Source: Paraburkholderia aromaticivorans (GTDB lineage Bacteria; Pseudomonadota; Gammaproteobacteria; Burkholderiales; Burkholderiaceae). From it: DNA of 64,000 nucleotides. The translations under genes were made by a program, and so were the position numbers. The DNA lies in contig NZ_CP051516.1 of assembly GCF_012689525.1 (NCBI RefSeq), positions 3,100,001-3,164,000 on the forward strand, read 5' to 3'. Below are positions 47,450 to 56,098 of the stretch, in pieces; positions within the stretch are counted from its first letter, which is position 1, and every line of letters begins with the position of its first letter. The notes below the pieces were generated by a model. It was not told the DNA's origin. It saw nothing but the letters and a program-made list of their open reading frames with translations, and did not search any database.

Positions 47450-48739
47450 ATGAGCACTCGCCACGCCATGAAATCCGCCCGTTCCGTTTATGCCCTGCTG
47501 CTGGTCTGCGCCGCCTTCGCGGGATGCGGCGGCGGTGGTGGCGGCACACCGGCCGCCGCGTCCCAGACCGGCTCGGCCGCACCGGGCAACAGCCCGAGCG
47601 CCGCCAGCGCGCCGGTAGCCGCCGCGCCGCCTGCCACCTCGGGCGCCTCCGTGCCACAGTCGAACACGCCGAACGTCCAGCCGATCGCCGTCACCGCCGC
47701 GCCGGGTCCGACGCGCAACATGCTGACCACGAGCGTCACCGTCTGCCAGCCCGGCACCAGCCATTGCGCGACGATCGACAATATCCAGGTCGACACCGGT
47801 TCGCACGGTCTGCGGATTCTCGCGTCCGCGCTGCCGGCGGACCTCACGCTCGCGCCGGTCGCGTCAGGCAGCGGAGTCGCCGGCGAATGCGCGGTATTCG
47901 GCGGCGGCTACACGTGGGGCGCGGTGCGCAGCGCGGACGTCCGCATGGCCGGCCAGTTGGCCGCCTCGATCCCGATCCAGACGATCGCCGACCCGGCGGT
48001 GCCCACCGTGCCCGCCGACTGCGCGGGATCCGGCCGCGCCATGCAGACGGTGGCCGGCTTGCGCTCGAACGGCATTCTCGGCGTGGGCCTGTTCGCGGCC
48101 GACTGCGGCAGCGGCTGCGTCAGCGCCGCGCTGCCGCGCTGGTACTACAGTTGCGACGCCAGCGGCGCCTGCCTCGCCAGCACGCAAGCCCTTGCGCAGC
48201 AGGTGACCAATCCGGTCAGCCGCTTTGCGCTCGACAACAACGGCGTGGTGATCGACCTGCCGGCCATCGCGGATGCCGGCGCGGCCAGCGTATCGGGTTC
48301 GATGATCTTCGGCATTGGCACCCAGGCCAACAACACGCTGAACGGCGCCAGCGTCCTCAAGGCGAATTCGGCGACGGGCTACGTCGTCACCACGAGCGGC
48401 GGGCAGACTTATTCGCAGAGCTATGTCGACAGCGGCTCGAATGGGCTGTTCTTCCGCACGAGCCAGTTCCCGCAGTGCGGCTTCTGGTACTGCCCGGCGT
48501 CGATTCAGGCCGCGAGTGCCGCGATCACCGGTACGGATGGCGCATCGAACACGGTGTCGTTTGCGATCGGCAATTCGAGCGCGCTGTTCGCGTCGTCGAA
48601 TAATGCCTTCGACAATCTGGCCGGCGTGGCCAGCAGCGGCTTCGGCTGGGGCTTGCCGTTCTTCTTCGGACGACGCGTCTACACGGCCATCGCCTCGCGC
48701 GAAACATCGGCGGGCCCGGGGCCTTACTACGCGTTCTGA
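47450..48739 (+). CDS. DUF3443 lipoprotein with two aspartyl-protease-like D(T/S)GS motifs
   Basis: 429 residues from ATG 47450; the frame is open from 47408 (TGATG with the previous stop) and the ATG at 47468 is also possible. Lipobox FAGC is followed by a glycine run and a Ala/Ser/Pro linker. The conserved domain begins near residue 85 (ITVTAAPGPTRNMLTTSVT-like) and contains IDNIQVDTGSHGLRILAS near 110 and, about 220 residues later, SYVDSGSNGLFFRTSQF. Two D-T/S-G-S/N-G segments in separate lobes resemble the active-site pattern of pepsin-like proteases. No activity has been shown to my knowledge. Always beside DUF2844 in Burkholderia-type genomes. Confidence 0.82.
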   Translation: MSTRHAMKSARSVYALLLVCAAFAGCGGGGGGTPAAASQTGSAAPGNSPSAASAPVAAAPPATSGASVPQSNTPNVQPIAVTAAPGPTRNMLTTSVTVCQPGTSHCATIDNIQVDTGSHGLRILASALPADLTLAPVASGSGVAGECAVFGGGYTWGAVRSADVRMAGQLAASIPIQTIADPAVPTVPADCAGSGRAMQTVAGLRSNGILGVGLFAADCGSGCVSAALPRWYYSCDASGACLASTQALAQQVTNPVSRFALDNNGVVIDLPAIADAGAASVSGSMIFGIGTQANNTLNGASVLKANSATGYVVTTSGGQTYSQSYVDSGSNGLFFRTSQFPQCGFWYCPASIQAASAAITGTDGASNTVSFAIGNSSALFASSNNAFDNLAGVASSGFGWGLPFFFGRRVYTAIASRETSAGPGPYYAF

Positions 48740-48878
48740 ACGGACGGCTTCTTTCGACGCTGAAATTTCGCAAACTCATCTGGCGAACAAATTTGGTACC
48801 CATCGGCTGAGATAATTCCACTTTCCGGCTAACTCCGTTCCAATTAGTTAGTCATGCAAATTCTGGAATTATCGGCAG

Positions 48879-50756
48879 ATGGAAGAACCCACTTTTTCGC
48901 TCGATCATTTCGAGCAGCTCGTCTATACGCGGCAGCATGTCAAAGCCGCGATCCAGTTCATTGCCGCGCTGGCGCTCCTGCAACAGAAGCGCGGCGAACT
49001 GGACGGCAGCTTTCTTGCCTCGGGCATCGCCGATCTGCCGCCCGCCGAGCAACGCAAGCGCTTCTGCACACGCCTCGCGAGCGCGGCGTCGACCTTGTTC
49101 GCCGACCCGACATTCAAGTTGCCGCCCGAGTGTTTCAGATTGCTTCTGACACTGCACGAATGGGTGGGACTGGTGTTTGCGTGCACGCCGTTCGGCAATG
49201 CGGATCACGTGACCCGTCACCTGAATCCGCGTGGTCCGGACAACGCTCAGTTTCTGCCCGGCGACAGCTTCATCGAGAAACTCTGCGTGCTCTATTCGAC
49301 CGAGTCCGAACTGGAACTCGACTTCGCCGCGCTGTGGGCCTATGACAAATCGCTCGCCGCCAGTCTTGCACTCGTTTTGCTGGCACCGGTCTTCAAGGGC
49401 TCGGCGAGCGCGCACATCAAACGCGAAGCACTGATGGAATGGCTGCCCGGCAAACTGCAGCAGATCGACGACCTCGACGACCTGCCAACTGCCCTGCTGC
49501 ACAACGCCTATATGTTCTGCAGCTACGCGGACACGCCGCGACGGCACGAAATCAAGCGGGACATCAACGCGCTGGTGCGCCGCAAGCTGGACCAATTGGG
49601 ACTGACCGACATTCCCGCGGCAAAACTGGCGCGCGCGAAAAACCGCAAGCAACGTGGCAAAAAACCGCTCATGGTGGTCGTGCTCGAGTGGTTCAGCGGC
49701 GCCCATTCGATCTACCGCACGCACTCGCTCACGCTCGAAGCCGCGCGCGAGCATTTCGAAGTGGTGGCTTTCGGCTTCGGCTACGCCATCGACGATATCG
49801 GGCGCGCGGTGTTCGACCGTTTCGTGGAATTGGAAGAGCCGGAATATATCGGCGAATGTCTGAAAACGATTCGCGACTTCGCCGAGGCGGAACAGCCTGA
49901 CGTGCTCTATATGCCGAGCGTCGGCATGTTCGCGCTCACGGTGTTCATGTCGAACCTGCGCATTGCGCCGCTGCAGATCGCCGGCCTCGGCCACCCGGCC
50001 ACGACTCACTCCGACAAGATCGATTACGTCAGCGTGGAAGAAGACTACGCCGGCAACCCCGCCTGTTTCAGCGAACGTCTGATGACGCTGCCGAAAGACG
50101 GCCAACCGTACCGGCCGTCGGTGGCGCTGCCGGACATCGTCGCCGAGATTCCACCGTCACGCGAGACGCTGGAGATCGTCGTCACGGCCAGCGCAATGAA
50201 GCTCAATCCCGGCTTTCTCGAAGCATGCCGTGAGATCGGCGAGCGCGCGGCGACGCCGGTCCAGTTTCATTTCATGAGCGGCGTGCCTTTCGGTTTGCCG
50301 CTCGAACGCATGCGCGACGTGATCCGCCAAGCGCTGCCGCGCGCCGTCGTGCACGGCTTTCACGAATACGCGGACTATCTGGCGCGCGTCAATCGCTCCG
50401 ATCTGTTTCTCAGCCCGTTTCCGTTCGGCAATACCAACGGTATCGTCGACGCGCTTACGCTGGGTTTGCCCGGCATCTGCAAGCGCGGGCCGGAAGTGTT
50501 CGAGCGGATCGACGGCGCGCTGTTCGAGCGCGCGGGCTTGCCGTCGTGGACCACGGGGGAGAGCGTCGAGGATTACATCGCCGCCGCCGTGCGAATGATC
50601 GACGCCCACGACGAGCGCACGGCCTTGCGGCAGCGTCTGATCGATACGCGGGCAGTGGAACGTTGCTTTGAAGGGCGGCCGCAGGCGTTCGCTGAATGCG
50701 TGCTGGAACGGGTGCGGGTGAAGCAACGCCGGCGCAAGGAACAAGCGATGGCTTGA
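48879..50756 (+). CDS. HMW1C-type GT41 glycosyltransferase
   Basis: 625 residues, matching HMW1C and Actinobacillus NGT (about 620). The N-terminal all-alpha domain (1-240) is followed by a GT-B region: LMVVVLEWFSGAHSIYRTHS near 266, the signature GLGHPATTHS near 368-377, MSGVPFGLP near 465 and the sugar-nucleotide-binding PFPFGNTNGIVDALTLGLPG near 513-532, then KRGPEVFERID. HMW1C enzymes attach glucose or galactose from UDP/GDP-type donors to asparagine in NxS/T of adhesins, in the cytoplasm before export. No two-partner adhesin or autotransporter gene is visible within the window, so its target is unknown. Confidence 0.85.
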   Translation: MEEPTFSLDHFEQLVYTRQHVKAAIQFIAALALLQQKRGELDGSFLASGIADLPPAEQRKRFCTRLASAASTLFADPTFKLPPECFRLLLTLHEWVGLVFACTPFGNADHVTRHLNPRGPDNAQFLPGDSFIEKLCVLYSTESELELDFAALWAYDKSLAASLALVLLAPVFKGSASAHIKREALMEWLPGKLQQIDDLDDLPTALLHNAYMFCSYADTPRRHEIKRDINALVRRKLDQLGLTDIPAAKLARAKNRKQRGKKPLMVVVLEWFSGAHSIYRTHSLTLEAAREHFEVVAFGFGYAIDDIGRAVFDRFVELEEPEYIGECLKTIRDFAEAEQPDVLYMPSVGMFALTVFMSNLRIAPLQIAGLGHPATTHSDKIDYVSVEEDYAGNPACFSERLMTLPKDGQPYRPSVALPDIVAEIPPSRETLEIVVTASAMKLNPGFLEACREIGERAATPVQFHFMSGVPFGLPLERMRDVIRQALPRAVVHGFHEYADYLARVNRSDLFLSPFPFGNTNGIVDALTLGLPGICKRGPEVFERIDGALFERAGLPSWTTGESVEDYIAAAVRMIDAHDERTALRQRLIDTRAVERCFEGRPQAFAECVLERVRVKQRRRKEQAMA

Positions 50757-50777
50757 GGTTCGGCGCAGCGCTCTGTG

Positions 50778-51239
50778 CTACTCGGTCGCGCTGGTGGCCG
50801 GCGTCACCAGATTGGCAGGCGCAAGCCAGCTGAATACGTTCAGCGCCGGGCCGTGGAACGTGCACTCCGCGGCCGCTGGCGTGACGGTCTTCTGCGTTTT
50901 GGCAGATTTGAACGAAAGCGCCGCGGTTGCCGATGCATCTGATGCGCCCGATGCACCTGCCACACCAACGGCCACCGCCGAAGCTGCGAGCGGCGCACTC
51001 GCCGCCGCGGGCGCGGACGACGGGACCAGCACATGTTCGATCGACCCTTCGACCACCACGCGCGAGCCGTAGATACCGGCGGCGGCATGGGTGATCTTGA
51101 GCGTATCGGGCGACGTTTCCGCCAGCTTGCTTCGCATCAACTGTTCGCACGCGTCCGTGTTCTTGTAGACGGCCGTGCAGCCCGCCAGCAGCGCAGCAGC
51201 GGTCGTGACGCAGACGAGAGAGAGAATCCGAATCTTCAT
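50778..51239 (-). CDS. Small lipoprotein of unknown function
   Basis: 153 residues from ATG 51239. Lipobox LAGC (Cys about 21) after SLVCVTTAAALLAG. A short folded region with VVVEGSIEHVLVPSS follows, then an Ala/Ser-rich low-complexity stretch (about 80-110) and a C-terminal CTFHGPALNVFSWLAPANL. Two extra cysteines (in TDACEQLM and AECTFHG) might pair. It is convergent with the glycosyltransferase gene. No family recognised. Confidence 0.75.
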   Translation of the reverse strand: MKIRILSLVCVTTAAALLAGCTAVYKNTDACEQLMRSKLAETSPDTLKITHAAAGIYGSRVVVEGSIEHVLVPSSAPAAASAPLAASAVAVGVAGASGASDASATAALSFKSAKTQKTVTPAAAECTFHGPALNVFSWLAPANLVTPATSATE

Positions 51240-51525
51240 TGATGTTCCGTTTTTCAAGCCGTCGGCAATTGTAGCTTACGGCCTGCTTGACCGGCAGCGG
51301 TGTCGGGCACCGGCAGCGCGCGGGCTGTGTAAGGCGATCGACACTTTTACCGCGCATCTGGCACGCCCGGAGCCCAGCGAGCGCTTGACCGCGGCGGCTC
51401 GCATCGGCATCGTGTTGACCGGCCGCCATCCTATCGGCGCGCCGCCGACTTTGCGACGGGGCCTCGCGATGCACATCGCTTCGCCTCGTCACGCTCTCTC
51501 ACTGTGTGCCGACCGGTTTTCCCGC

Positions 51526-52236
51526 ATGTTCAGCCTTGCCCTGCTCGCCATCGCGGGTTACACCGCCACCAACATCGACAACCTGTTCGTGCTGCTTGCC
51601 TTCCTGGCGGAAGCCGGCGACGAGCGGCGTCGCGTGATCGCGGGGCAGTACGCCGGCTCGCTGGCCCTGATCGCGGGGTCGATGCTGCTCGCCACATTGC
51701 TCAAGCACTTGCCGGCTGGCTATGTCGGTTTGCTCGGCATTTTGCCGATCGGCGTGGGGCTCAGCAAAGCGTGGGAGCGCTTTGGTCCCGGCAACGCGCA
51801 GCAGAAGGCAGCGGCGCGAACCGGCACCGAGCCGCCGGCATCGCCCAGGTCAACTGGCTCGGGGCATTCGGCCAGTGCAGCTGACGCGGCTAATGGGGCG
51901 AATCAGGCGAGATCGGCCGCTCGAACCATCCCCGCACGCCCCGCCTCGTCCTGGTGGACTGTCGCCTGCGTGGCCGTCGCCAACGGTTCCGACAATCTCG
52001 CCGTCTATGTGCCCTTGTACGCCAGCCATTCGCACGGCGAGGGCGCCTTCATCTCGCTGGTCTTTGTCGTGATGATCGGGCTCTGGTGCGCCGGCGCGGT
52101 ATGGCTCGTGGAGCATCCGTTGCTGGGCGCGCCGATCCGGCGCTATGGCACCGCGCTGCTACCGCTGATCCTTGTGATGATCGGCGTCTCGGTGATCACG
52201 CAGAACGATACGCTGCGGATCGTGTTCGGACTTTGA
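51526..52236 (+). CDS. CadD-like cadmium-resistance-family membrane transporter
   Basis: 236 residues from ATG 51526 (MFSLALLAIAGYTATNIDNLFVLLAF). About five or six membrane helices: residues 2-25, 43-58 (GSLALIAGSMLLATLLKHL), 66-80, then a long Ala/Ser/Thr-rich linker, and 150-165, 185-205 and 215-233. The ATNIDNLFVLL and VANGSDNLAVYVPLYA motifs in the two halves are characteristic of the Cad/CadD (LysE-superfamily) family. The alternative ATG at 51472 would add 18 residues. Substrate could be cadmium or another cation; unproven. Confidence 0.83.
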   Translation: MFSLALLAIAGYTATNIDNLFVLLAFLAEAGDERRRVIAGQYAGSLALIAGSMLLATLLKHLPAGYVGLLGILPIGVGLSKAWERFGPGNAQQKAAARTGTEPPASPRSTGSGHSASAADAANGANQARSAARTIPARPASSWWTVACVAVANGSDNLAVYVPLYASHSHGEGAFISLVFVVMIGLWCAGAVWLVEHPLLGAPIRRYGTALLPLILVMIGVSVITQNDTLRIVFGL

Positions 52237-52359
52237 CCCATGCCCGTATGTGGACCATACGCGGCCCATCGCCCGAAAAATGCTCAATTGAACAACACGG
52301 TCCGTGCAGGGATGCGCTGCTAGCGCGCGATGCGGCACGACCGTCGTCCGCGCGTCCGC

Positions 52360-52689
52360 TCAATTCGACGGCATTGGCGGTTGCACGTAGGTGCGCACAC
52401 CGGCGAGCGGCGAACCATAACCGCCGGAATTGGTGTGATTCGGCAAGCCGTTGACCAGTTGCGCGCGCGGGTCGGTCGGATTCAGGTTCATTTCCCCTGC
52501 CTGCTGGTTGCCGTGCGTCGGATATTCGCTGCCTCGCGCCGCGTTCGGCATCAAACGCGTGCTGTTTTGCGGCGCGTTCATGTCGTCCTGCGGGCTCAAA
52601 CCCTGCGCTCCCGCCTGCGCGGCAATCGCGCAGGCGGCCGCGCACAGTAAAACCCGCCCTACCTGCGACATCCTCGATGTTCGTTTCAT
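52360..52689 (-). CDS. Small exported protein of unknown function
   Basis: 109 residues from ATG 52689, with GGAGG upstream. A signal peptide (VGRVLLCAAACAIAAQAGAQG) is followed by a polar, proline/asparagine-rich mature part (LSPQDDMNAPQNSTRLMPN; GEMNLNPTDPRAQLVNGLP). No fold or family is recognised. It is likely periplasmic. Good ribosome site and normal codon use support a real gene. Confidence 0.7.
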   Translation of the reverse strand: MKRTSRMSQVGRVLLCAAACAIAAQAGAQGLSPQDDMNAPQNSTRLMPNAARGSEYPTHGNQQAGEMNLNPTDPRAQLVNGLPNHTNSGGYGSPLAGVRTYVQPPMPSN

Positions 52690-52963
52690 ACCTGCCTCCG
52701 GCAAAATGAAATGAAGGGGATCAAGTCGCGCCCGGCACACAACAAGCCCGCACGCGACGGCCAACGCTGATCACACCATTTATACGCGCCACGCCGCACT
52801 TCGGATTCGGCGACCTTTAAGACGTGCCGCGCTAAATAGGGAAACCGGCGGGCACGGTCTTTTATTCCGGTTACGGCGGCCGCCACGCAAAACCCAGCAA
52901 GCGCCTATCCTTATGCCGATTGCCGATTTCCTTCCCGCGCGATCGCGCCCGATAATGGACGTC

Positions 52964-53854
52964 ATGAACCCACAACCCAAAAATCTCCAGGCTCGCACGC
53001 TTCGCGCCACGCTTGCGACGCTCACCGCAACGCTACTGCTGGCGGCCTGCGCCGGCCCATCGGCCTCGACTTCCGCGTCGGCGTCCGCGTCGGCGTCGGC
53101 CAGTCCGGCGCTGCTCGACGCCGCGATTTCCGGACCACAGCGCGGCGACAAGGCCCGCGCCCGCGACATCTACCGCCATCCGCGGGAAACTCTGCAATTC
53201 TTCGAACTCGCGCCGTCGCAAAGCGTGCTGGAGATCGAACCGGGCGGCGGCTGGTACACGGATATCCTCGCGCCGTATCTGCGCGACCACGGCAAGCTCT
53301 ACGAGGCGCAGTACGACGGCCCACAGGGGACGCCATCGGCGGAGGCACAGGCCAATCGGGCCGCGTTCGCGCGCAAACTGGCGGCCACGCCCGCCGTCTA
53401 CGGCCATGTCGTGGTCGGCACGCTGCACGCCGGCCAGTTCAGCGGTTTTCCGGCCGATGCCAGCGTCGACGAGGTCCTGACCTTCCGCAACATCCACAAC
53501 TGGATCAAGGACGGCCAGATCGACGCGAACCTGCGCGCCTTCTATGCGGCGCTCAAGCCGGGCGGCGTGCTCGGCGTCGAGGAACACCGCGCGGCGCCGG
53601 GCACCTCGCTACAACAGACCATCGACACCGGCTATGTGACGGAAGACTACGTGATCGACCACGCGCGGGCGGCCGGCTTCGAACTGGCCGGCAAGAGCGA
53701 AGTGAACGCCAACCCGCGCGACACCAAAAATTACCCGAATGGCGTCTGGTCACTGCCGCCGACCTTCGAGGGCGGCGACGTCGACCGGGCGAAATATGCG
53801 GCGATCGGCGAATCGGACCGCATGACCTTGCGCTTCGTAAAACCAGCGCACTGA
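52964..53854 (+). CDS. Exported class I methyltransferase-like lipoprotein
   Basis: 296 residues from ATG 52964; an ATG at 52955 is equally possible. The N-terminus is a lipoprotein-type signal (TLATLTATLLLAACAGPS, lipobox LAAC) followed by a Ser-Ala repeat (SASASASASAS). The body has a Rossmann methyltransferase core: motif I VLEIEPGGGWYTDILAPYL near 85-105 and later GQIDANLRAFYAALKPGGVLGVEEHR, similar to predicted methyltransferases of COG4798. A periplasmic location would place it away from SAM, which is odd. Some homologues are cytoplasmic, so the lipid anchor deserves attention. Confidence 0.78.
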   Translation: MNPQPKNLQARTLRATLATLTATLLLAACAGPSASTSASASASASASPALLDAAISGPQRGDKARARDIYRHPRETLQFFELAPSQSVLEIEPGGGWYTDILAPYLRDHGKLYEAQYDGPQGTPSAEAQANRAAFARKLAATPAVYGHVVVGTLHAGQFSGFPADASVDEVLTFRNIHNWIKDGQIDANLRAFYAALKPGGVLGVEEHRAAPGTSLQQTIDTGYVTEDYVIDHARAAGFELAGKSEVNANPRDTKNYPNGVWSLPPTFEGGDVDRAKYAAIGESDRMTLRFVKPAH

Positions 53855-53868
53855 TCTCGCGCCGCATG

Positions 53869-53891
53869 GGGACGGCGCTTGACGCCGTCCC
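53869..53891 (+). terminator. Hairpin after the methyltransferase-like gene
   Basis: GGGACGGCG (53869-53877) pairs with CGCCGTCCC (53883-53891), a 9-bp perfect stem with a 5-nt loop, 15 bp after the stop codon. No T tract follows, so it is a weak terminator candidate and may instead mark the upstream edge of the leuA promoter region. Confidence 0.45.
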
Positions 53892-53915
53892 GATAATATG
53901 GTCCTATGACGCACC

Positions 53916-53996
53916 ATGTACCGCGCCCAGACCATCCTATCGCTACTACTAGCCCCCTCTACCGGGCTAGGTCTGCTGCTGCGCGCTTCCATCTGA
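53916..53996 (+). CDS. Leucine-rich leader peptide of leuA (attenuator)
   Basis: A 26-codon frame, ATG 53916 to TGA 53996, 118 bp before leuA. Eight of 26 residues are leucine: Leu at 8, 10, 11, 12, 18, 20, 21 and 22. Five of the eight use CTA (residues 8, 10-12 and 18), a codon that is very rare in this GC-rich genome, and three use CTG. The E. coli leuL peptide likewise relies on tandem CUA codons, so ribosome stalling in leucine or tRNA-Leu shortage is the likely signal. The downstream 54040-54084 can form alternative stems. Confidence 0.78.
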   Translation: MYRAQTILSLLLAPSTGLGLLLRASI

Positions 53997-54039
53997 ACCA
54001 CCCGAAGCACCGCAAAATTCCCCAGTAACTGACCCAGCC

Positions 54040-54084
54040 CCGGTTTCCGACCGGCGCCCAGTCATGTCTTTTCGTCGTCCGGTC
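54040..54084 (+). promoter_or_regulatory. Mutually exclusive stems between leader peptide and leuA
   Basis: CCGGT (54040-54044) can pair with ACCGG (54050-54054), or instead GACCGG (54049-54054) can pair with CCGGTC (54079-54084). The first stem would free CCGGTC and the second would sequester it. A short imperfect hairpin at 54049-54063 runs towards ATGTCTTTT (54064-54072), which might act as a weak terminator. There is no strong T tract, so whether control is by termination or translation cannot be settled by reading. Confidence 0.4.
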
Positions 54085-54113
54085 GACTCCCAGCTATCTG
54101 GTCTCACCCACGG

Positions 54114-55841
54114 ATGATGAAAATGTTGAAGAACCCCGCTACCAAGTACCGCTCGTTCAAGCCCGTCACCTTGACGGATCGCCAGTGGCCGTCGCGTACC
54201 ATCACGCACCCGCCGATCTGGATGAGCACCGACCTGCGCGACGGCAATCAGTCCCTGTTCGAGCCGATGGACGCGCAGCGCAAGATGCGCATGTTCAAGA
54301 CGCTGGTGCAGATCGGTTTCAAGGAAATCGAAGTCGCGTTTCCGTCCGCTTCGCAGACCGACTTCAATTTCGTGCGCGAGTTGATCGAAGGCGGCCATAT
54401 CCCCGACGACGTCACGATCGAAGTCCTGACGCAAGCGCGTGACGACCTGATCGAGCGCACCTTCGAATCCTTGCGTGGCGTGCCGCGCGCCATCGTCCAT
54501 CTGTACAACGCGACCGCGCCGGAATTCCGCAAGATCGTCTTCAATCTGGACCAGAGCGGCGTGAAGGAACTCGCGCAAAACGCTGCCCGCACGATGAAGC
54601 GCGTCGCCGAGACCATGCCGGAAACGCAGTTCACGTTCCAGTACAGCCCGGAAGTGTTCAGCGGCACCGAAATCGAATTCGCCAAGGAAGTCTGCGACGC
54701 CGTGTTCGATATCTGGCAACCGACGCCGGAACACAAGGCCATCGTCAACTTGCCGGCCACTGTCGAAATGTCCACGCCGAACATCTACGCGGACCAGATC
54801 GAGTGGATGCACCGCAATCTCGCGCGCCGCGATTCGCTGATCATCTCCGTGCATCCGCATAACGATCGCGGCACCGCCGTGGCGGCCGCTGAACTGGCCG
54901 TGATGGCCGGCGCGGATCGCGTCGAAGGCTGTTTGTTCGGCAACGGCGAGCGCACCGGTAACGTGGACCTCGTCACGCTCGCGTTGAACCTGTACACGCA
55001 GGGCGTCGATCCGGGACTCGACTTCTCGAACATCAACGAAGTCGCGCGCACCGCGGAAGAATGCACGCAATTGCCGATCCATCCGCGTCATCCATATGTC
55101 GGCGATCTGGTGTTCACTGCCTTCTCGGGCTCGCATCAGGACGCGATCAAGAAGGGCTTCGCGGTGCAGAAACCGGACGCGGTCTGGGAAGTGCCCTATA
55201 TGCCGATCGATCCGGCCGATCTCGGCCGCACCTATGATTCGGTGATTCGCGTGAACAGCCAGTCGGGCAAAGGCGGCATCGCGTATCTGCTCGAACAGGG
55301 CTACGGCGTGGTGTTGCCGCGCCGCCTGCAAGTGGACTTCAGTTCGGCGGTGCAGCGCTTCACCGACGACAGCGGCCAGGAAGTCACGCCCGCGCAGATC
55401 TGGCAATTGTTCCAGCAGGAATACGTTCAGAACACCGCGCCGATTCACTACGTGGGCCACAGCCTGTCCGAGCGCGAAGGACGCGAGTCCATCAAACTCA
55501 CGGTCGACATCCACGGCACGCGGCGTGTGTTGAGCGGCGAAGGCAATGGTCCGCTCGACGCGTTGATGCACGCGATCGGTGTGCCGGTGCGGATTCAGCA
55601 CTATGAAGAGCGCGCGTTGACGCAAGGGGCGGATGCGCGCGCGGTGGCGGTGGCCGAAATGGCCGGCGCCGACGTGGTGGGTAGCGCGTTCGGCGTCGGC
55701 ATCGATGCCAATCTGGTGACAGCATCCATTCGCGCGGTGATTAGCGGCGTGAACCGCGCTTACGCTCGTGTCAATGCGCAGGCTAAGGAGAGCTTCTTCG
55801 AAGCCGCGATGAACGATGCCACGGAGAGCGTGGGCGTTTAA
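54114..55841 (+). CDS. leuA: LeuA, 2-isopropylmalate synthase (type 2)
   Basis: 575 residues, the length of the LeuA2 type found in actinobacteria and Burkholderia. The HMGL-like TIM barrel has [16 protein letters not shown] near 41-56 (catalytic/metal Asp), the histidine pair HPHNDRGTA near 245, and [17 protein letters not shown] near 278-294. The C-terminal LeuA dimer/allosteric domain (about 430-560) has [14 protein letters not shown] and [10 protein letters not shown]. It condenses 2-oxoisovalerate with acetyl-CoA to start leucine synthesis. Regulated by the leucine-rich leader upstream and, by family knowledge, feedback-inhibited by leucine. Confidence 0.97.
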   Translation: MMKMLKNPATKYRSFKPVTLTDRQWPSRTITHPPIWMSTDLRDGNQSLFEPMDAQRKMRMFKTLVQIGFKEIEVAFPSASQTDFNFVRELIEGGHIPDDVTIEVLTQARDDLIERTFESLRGVPRAIVHLYNATAPEFRKIVFNLDQSGVKELAQNAARTMKRVAETMPETQFTFQYSPEVFSGTEIEFAKEVCDAVFDIWQPTPEHKAIVNLPATVEMSTPNIYADQIEWMHRNLARRDSLIISVHPHNDRGTAVAAAELAVMAGADRVEGCLFGNGERTGNVDLVTLALNLYTQGVDPGLDFSNINEVARTAEECTQLPIHPRHPYVGDLVFTAFSGSHQDAIKKGFAVQKPDAVWEVPYMPIDPADLGRTYDSVIRVNSQSGKGGIAYLLEQGYGVVLPRRLQVDFSSAVQRFTDDSGQEVTPAQIWQLFQQEYVQNTAPIHYVGHSLSEREGRESIKLTVDIHGTRRVLSGEGNGPLDALMHAIGVPVRIQHYEERALTQGADARAVAVAEMAGADVVGSAFGVGIDANLVTASIRAVISGVNRAYARVNAQAKESFFEAAMNDATESVGV

Positions 55842-55996
55842 GGTTCGATGAGCATGGCTGCGATTTCGTAGCGGAGTGGTTCGAAGGGGGCGTTTCGACG
55901 CCCTCTTTCGTTTTGGGCCGCTGCGTTGGGGCGTTGCTGCATTGGCGCGTCGCGGTCATGCGGTTGCTGCCTTGCCGTCGCAGCATTGTTTCTCTG

Positions 55997-56068
55997 CGGC
56001 ATTACGGCATGACCGCACTACGGCATTGCGGCATTGCGGCATTGCGGCATTACGGCATTACGGCATTA
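55997..56068. repeat. Tandem octamer repeat CGGCATTR
   Basis: Nine consecutive 8-bp units: two of CGGCATTA/CGGCATGA type, one degenerate (CCGCACTA), then three CGGCATTG and three CGGCATTA, ending in a partial unit. The six units from 56021 to 56068 differ only at the last base. The array lies between leuA and the amino-acid ABC importer, about 30 bp from the 3' end of the ATPase gene. Likely length-variable by slippage. Confidence 0.9.
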
Positions 56069-56098
56069 CGGCCTTCACGCATGAATGTCGCCGCCGCA

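Noticed and set aside
53879..53910. TTGACG at 53879 as the -35 of the leuA promoter
   Set aside because: It lies in the loop and stem of the hairpin at 53869-53891, and spacing to the nearby GATAAT (53892) is only 7 bp. No well-spaced -10 was found, so the leuA promoter is left unassigned.
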